NCBI GenBank assembly: GCA_003485715.1
Contig: DNIF01000051.1
Span: forward strand, 3,990-12,103
Length of the DNA: 8,114 nucleotides
Direction: 5' to 3'
Source of the DNA: Gammaproteobacteria bacterium
GTDB taxonomy: Bacteria > Pseudomonadota > Gammaproteobacteria > UBA7966
Below the pieces are notes generated by a model. It ran no database searches. It was given only the letters and a program-made list of their open reading frames with translations, and was not told the DNA's origin. A program made the translations under genes and the position numbers. This document shows, piece after piece, positions 6,085 to 8,114 of this stretch. The stretch's first letter is position 1. Every line of letters starts with the position of its first letter.

Positions 6085-7337
6085 CGCCCGCTCCCGAGGG
6101 CGCCGGGTCGGCTGAAGCACGGCGACTTCGCCCCTGGAACGGGGCCGGCGGTGCCCGCATAGGCGCGGTGGACGCACCCGTCATTCCGCATCTGGCCGCG
6201 CTCGCACGCCGACACCCCAATCCGTGGTCCTTGGGTCAAGGCGTGGCCTTCTTCCCGCCCCCGCCACAGGCGCGCGCCGAGGTGGACGCATTCTGGCGCT
6301 CGCCCTCAGCACACGGCTATGGGCCCGCTGCCGGCCTCGATCCCCTGGTTGCGGCGATCGGCGCGAAGCTCACCCGGGAGAACGGCTTCAGCGGCGTGGG
6401 TGATGACCTGCGGGTGTTGGTCACGGCCGGCGCCAACATGGCCTTCCTCACGGCCCTGCTGGCCATAACGGATCCGGGCGATGAAGTCCTGCTGCCGTTG
6501 CCCTGGTACTTCAATCACGAGATGGCCGTGCGTATCGCCGACTGCCGCCCCATCGGCGTGCCGCCGGCACCCGGCCTGCGGCCCGACCTCGCCGCGCTCG
6601 AGGCTGCCATCACATCGCGCACGCGGGTGCTGGTCAGCGTCTCGCCCAACAATCCAGCCGGCATCGTGTACACGCCCGAGGAACTGCTCGCGCTCAACCG
6701 CCTCGCCACCGCTCGCGGGCTCTGGCACATCAGTGACGAGACCTACGAGTACTTCCTCTACGGCGGCAGACGCCACCAGAGCCCCGGCGCACCCGCCAGC
6801 ACCCGCACCATCACCCTGGGTTCCTTCTCCAAGGCCTATGGCATGGCGAGCTGGCGTGTGGGCTATCTGCTCGCGCCGGCCGAGCTCTACCCCGCCCTGT
6901 TGAAGGTGCAGGACACCAACCTCATCTGTGCGCCGCACGTCTCGCAGCACGCCGCCCTGGGTGCACTCGTGGCCGGGAGCGACTGGCCACGGCGTCACCT
7001 TGCCACCCTCGAGACGCATGCCGGACAGCTTCGCGCGGCGCTGCTGCGTCTCGGCAGCGGTGTGCGCGAGATCATCGGCGGCGAGGGTGCCCTGTATTTC
7101 CTCGTGCGACTCGATACCGCGCTCGATTCGTTGCAGATGGCCGAGCGGCTGGTGCTGGAACACGGCGTGGTGACGCTGCCGGGCAGCGCCTTCGGGCTCG
7201 CCCACGGCTGCTGGCTGCGGCTCTCGTTCGGTGCGCTGTCCGGGGATGGGCTTGCGCACGGGCTCGACCGGCTGGTCGCCGGCATCGCGGCAATCCTCTC
7301 CGATGCCCCCCGATCGACGCCCCACGAAGGTGGCTGA
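6081..7337 (+). CDS. PLP-dependent fold-type I aminotransferase (class I/II)
   Basis: A 418-aa aminotransferase of the aspartate aminotransferase superfamily. Landmarks: the N-terminal substrate-side motif WSLGQGVAFFPPPP, NNPAG with the PLP-contacting N191, HISDETYEYF with D219 (pyridine nitrogen) and Y222, SFSKAYGMASWRVGY with the Schiff-base lysine K251, and LRLSFG with the carboxylate-binding R380. All expected catalytic residues are present. Substrate cannot be told from sequence; aspartate, aromatic amino acids or methionine are plausible. The start is GTG at 6081, which overlaps the previous stop as GTGA and has GGTGAG 9 nt upstream, suggesting translational coupling to the GreB-like gene. 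A GTG at 6168 would remove 29 poorly conserved residues, while an ATG at 5967 would overlap the GreB-like gene by 118 bp and is rejected. Confidence 0.9.
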   Translation: MTPAPEGAGSAEARRLRPWNGAGGARIGAVDAPVIPHLAALARRHPNPWSLGQGVAFFPPPPQARAEVDAFWRSPSAHGYGPAAGLDPLVAAIGAKLTRENGFSGVGDDLRVLVTAGANMAFLTALLAITDPGDEVLLPLPWYFNHEMAVRIADCRPIGVPPAPGLRPDLAALEAAITSRTRVLVSVSPNNPAGIVYTPEELLALNRLATARGLWHISDETYEYFLYGGRRHQSPGAPASTRTITLGSFSKAYGMASWRVGYLLAPAELYPALLKVQDTNLICAPHVSQHAALGALVAGSDWPRRHLATLETHAGQLRAALLRLGSGVREIIGGEGALYFLVRLDTALDSLQMAERLVLEHGVVTLPGSAFGLAHGCWLRLSFGALSGDGLAHGLDRLVAGIAAILSDAPRSTPHEGG

Positions 7338-7383
7338 GCGCGTCTTCGCGCCCAGCTCCAGCGCGATTTTGGCGCTGACGCCA
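7338..7383. repeat. Cluster of overlapping small hairpins after the aminotransferase gene
   Basis: GCGCG-TCTT-CGCGC (7338-7351) begins right after the stop codon. CAGCGC (7359-7364) can pair with GCGCTG (7372-7377), or alternatively TGGCG (7370-7374) with CGCCA (7379-7383); the last two exclude each other. No U-tract follows, so at best a rho-dependent or weak terminator. Confidence 0.3.
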
Positions 7384-7451
7384 GCGTGGCTGCAGGTGTT
7401 GAACTCCCTCGGCGGCCCGGTGGTCCCTGCGCCCTGTCCATCATTCAAATC

Positions 7452-7457
7452 AAGGAG
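7452..7457 (+). promoter_or_regulatory. Ribosome binding site of the exported small protein
   Basis: AAGGAG lies 10 nt before ATG at 7468. It selects this start over in-frame upstream starts (from about 7231) that would overlap the aminotransferase gene and bury the signal peptide. Confidence 0.7.
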
Positions 7458-7467
7458 AGCCCAAACG

Positions 7468-7866
7468 ATGCTCGGTCGAACCCGCCATTTTCGGACGCTT
7501 GCGCGAGCCCTGCTGCCACTCACCCTCGCGCTTCTGGTCGCGCCTCAGGCGAGCGCCGCAGACAAGGATGGCAATTACGCTGTCTGGGGGCCAGGCGGCC
7601 AGTCCTGCAATCGCTACAACGAGGCGCGCGCGGCGGGAGATGATGCCGAGTTTCGCCTCTATGCCATGGGCTACTTCACCGCCTACCACACCTTCGTGGA
7701 CGACACCTATCAACTCGGTCCGGGCAAGTCCTTCACTGACATCATGGCGATGGTCATCGACTACTGCGAGCGCACGCCCGTGGACAGCTTTCAGCGCGCG
7801 CTCAAGTTGACGGCCGAGGAACTCGCCCCGGAGCGCCGCCGCAGGGCGCCAGGGCGGCGCAGCTGA
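7468..7866 (+). CDS. Exported small two-cysteine protein, Rap1a/Tai/HdeA-like
   Basis: A 132-aa protein with a clear Sec signal peptide: basic n-region (MLGRTRHFR), hydrophobic core LLPLTLALLVA and an ASA cleavage site after about residue 30. The mature part, about 102 residues, should be periplasmic. It contains W-GPGGQSCNRYNEAR with C47, then YAMGYFTAYH, then VIDYCERTP with C100, and ends in an Arg-rich tail. A pair of cysteines around GYxxAY is what I associate with Rap1a/Tai-type immunity and HdeA-like small periplasmic proteins, and a C47-C100 disulfide is likely. This assignment is from memory of the pattern and is not certain. No type VI effector or toxin gene is next to it, so an immunity role is unsupported. 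It follows the aminotransferase after 130 bp and has its own ribosome site. Confidence 0.75.
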   Translation: MLGRTRHFRTLARALLPLTLALLVAPQASAADKDGNYAVWGPGGQSCNRYNEARAAGDDAEFRLYAMGYFTAYHTFVDDTYQLGPGKSFTDIMAMVIDYCERTPVDSFQRALKLTAEELAPERRRRAPGRRS

Positions 7867-8114
7867 ACGAGACCTGCCACGGCTGGATTGTTTGACCGCT
7901 TCCCGGTGCCCCAGACCGGTCGCCGGAAGCAGGTGGTCATCCCGGTGATCCCGGGTGTTCAGGCCCCATTCGGACACCGTCGCGGCACGCGCTGGACGCG
8001 AAACGGTACTCGCGCACAGGAGACATGATCTGCAACACTTTGCCACCCGAGGCCATTTGGTTCATGATTCACTGCACTACAGCCCGGAAGCTTTCGGCCT
8101 GTGGGGCTCATTGA
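7867..8114. other. 248-bp right-end region without a convincing complete gene
   Basis: No tRNA or strong terminator is visible. A short plus-strand frame begins at ATG 8025 (29 codons, ending at TGA 8112-8114) with AGGAG only 2 nt upstream. A second plus-strand frame is open from about 7949 to the window edge (possible GTG at 7955, no ribosome site); its end reads RGHLVHDSLHYSPEAFGLWG and could be the start of an unrecognised gene running off the edge. The minus-strand frame covering this region and the exported-protein gene has cysteine/arginine-rich, shadow-like composition. None can be called with confidence. Confidence 0.3.

Noticed and set aside
7231..7467. Upstream start of the exported-protein frame
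   Set aside because: It would overlap the aminotransferase gene and bury the signal peptide; AAGGAG before ATG 7468 fits.
7450..8046. Minus-strand 198-codon frame at the right end
   Set aside because: It covers the exported-protein gene in antisense, has shadow-like composition and no recognisable motif.

Overview
The window is a GC-rich chromosomal segment made almost entirely of housekeeping-type genes. Gene content and protein similarity (recalled, not searched) point to a gammaproteobacterium: ParE, XseB, IspA and MazG all read like distant relatives of the E. coli proteins. The combination with FolE2, the HNH protein and the GreB-like factor is reminiscent of Pseudomonas, Xanthomonas or Chromatiales-type genomes. 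The species cannot be fixed from the sequence alone. I see no transposase, integrase, tRNA, rRNA or CRISPR array.

Layout. Positions 1-1216 (minus) hold the first 405 codons of parE (topoisomerase IV subunit B), which runs off the left edge before its Toprim domain. Divergent from it lie xseB (1382-1633, exonuclease VII small subunit) and ispA (1755-2645, farnesyl diphosphate synthase). A 293-bp spacer with a nested inverted repeat and a perfect 19-bp hairpin or operator-like palindrome leads to folE2 (2939-3775, zinc-independent GTP cyclohydrolase I type B). A strong rho-independent terminator at 3994-4028 closes this plus-strand block.

mazG (4043-4930, minus) and an HNH endonuclease-family gene (4920-5492, plus) are head to head with overlapping 5' ends. 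Then come a GreA/GreB-family protein without the usual acidic tip motif (5575-6084) and a PLP-dependent fold-type I aminotransferase (6081-7337), joined by a GTGA stop/start overlap. A small exported two-cysteine protein of Rap1a/Tai/HdeA-like appearance (7468-7866) follows. The last 248 bp hold no convincing complete gene.

Functionally, parE serves DNA topology, xseB DNA repair, ispA isoprenoid synthesis and folE2 folate or queuosine precursor synthesis, while mazG clears aberrant nucleotides. They look co-located rather than parts of one machine. I found no strong evidence for a new multi-gene system. The most interesting points are the ispA-folE2 spacer (no dxs in its common place), the overlapping mazG/HNH starts, and the GreB-like factor lacking the cleavage motif but translationally coupled to an aminotransferase.
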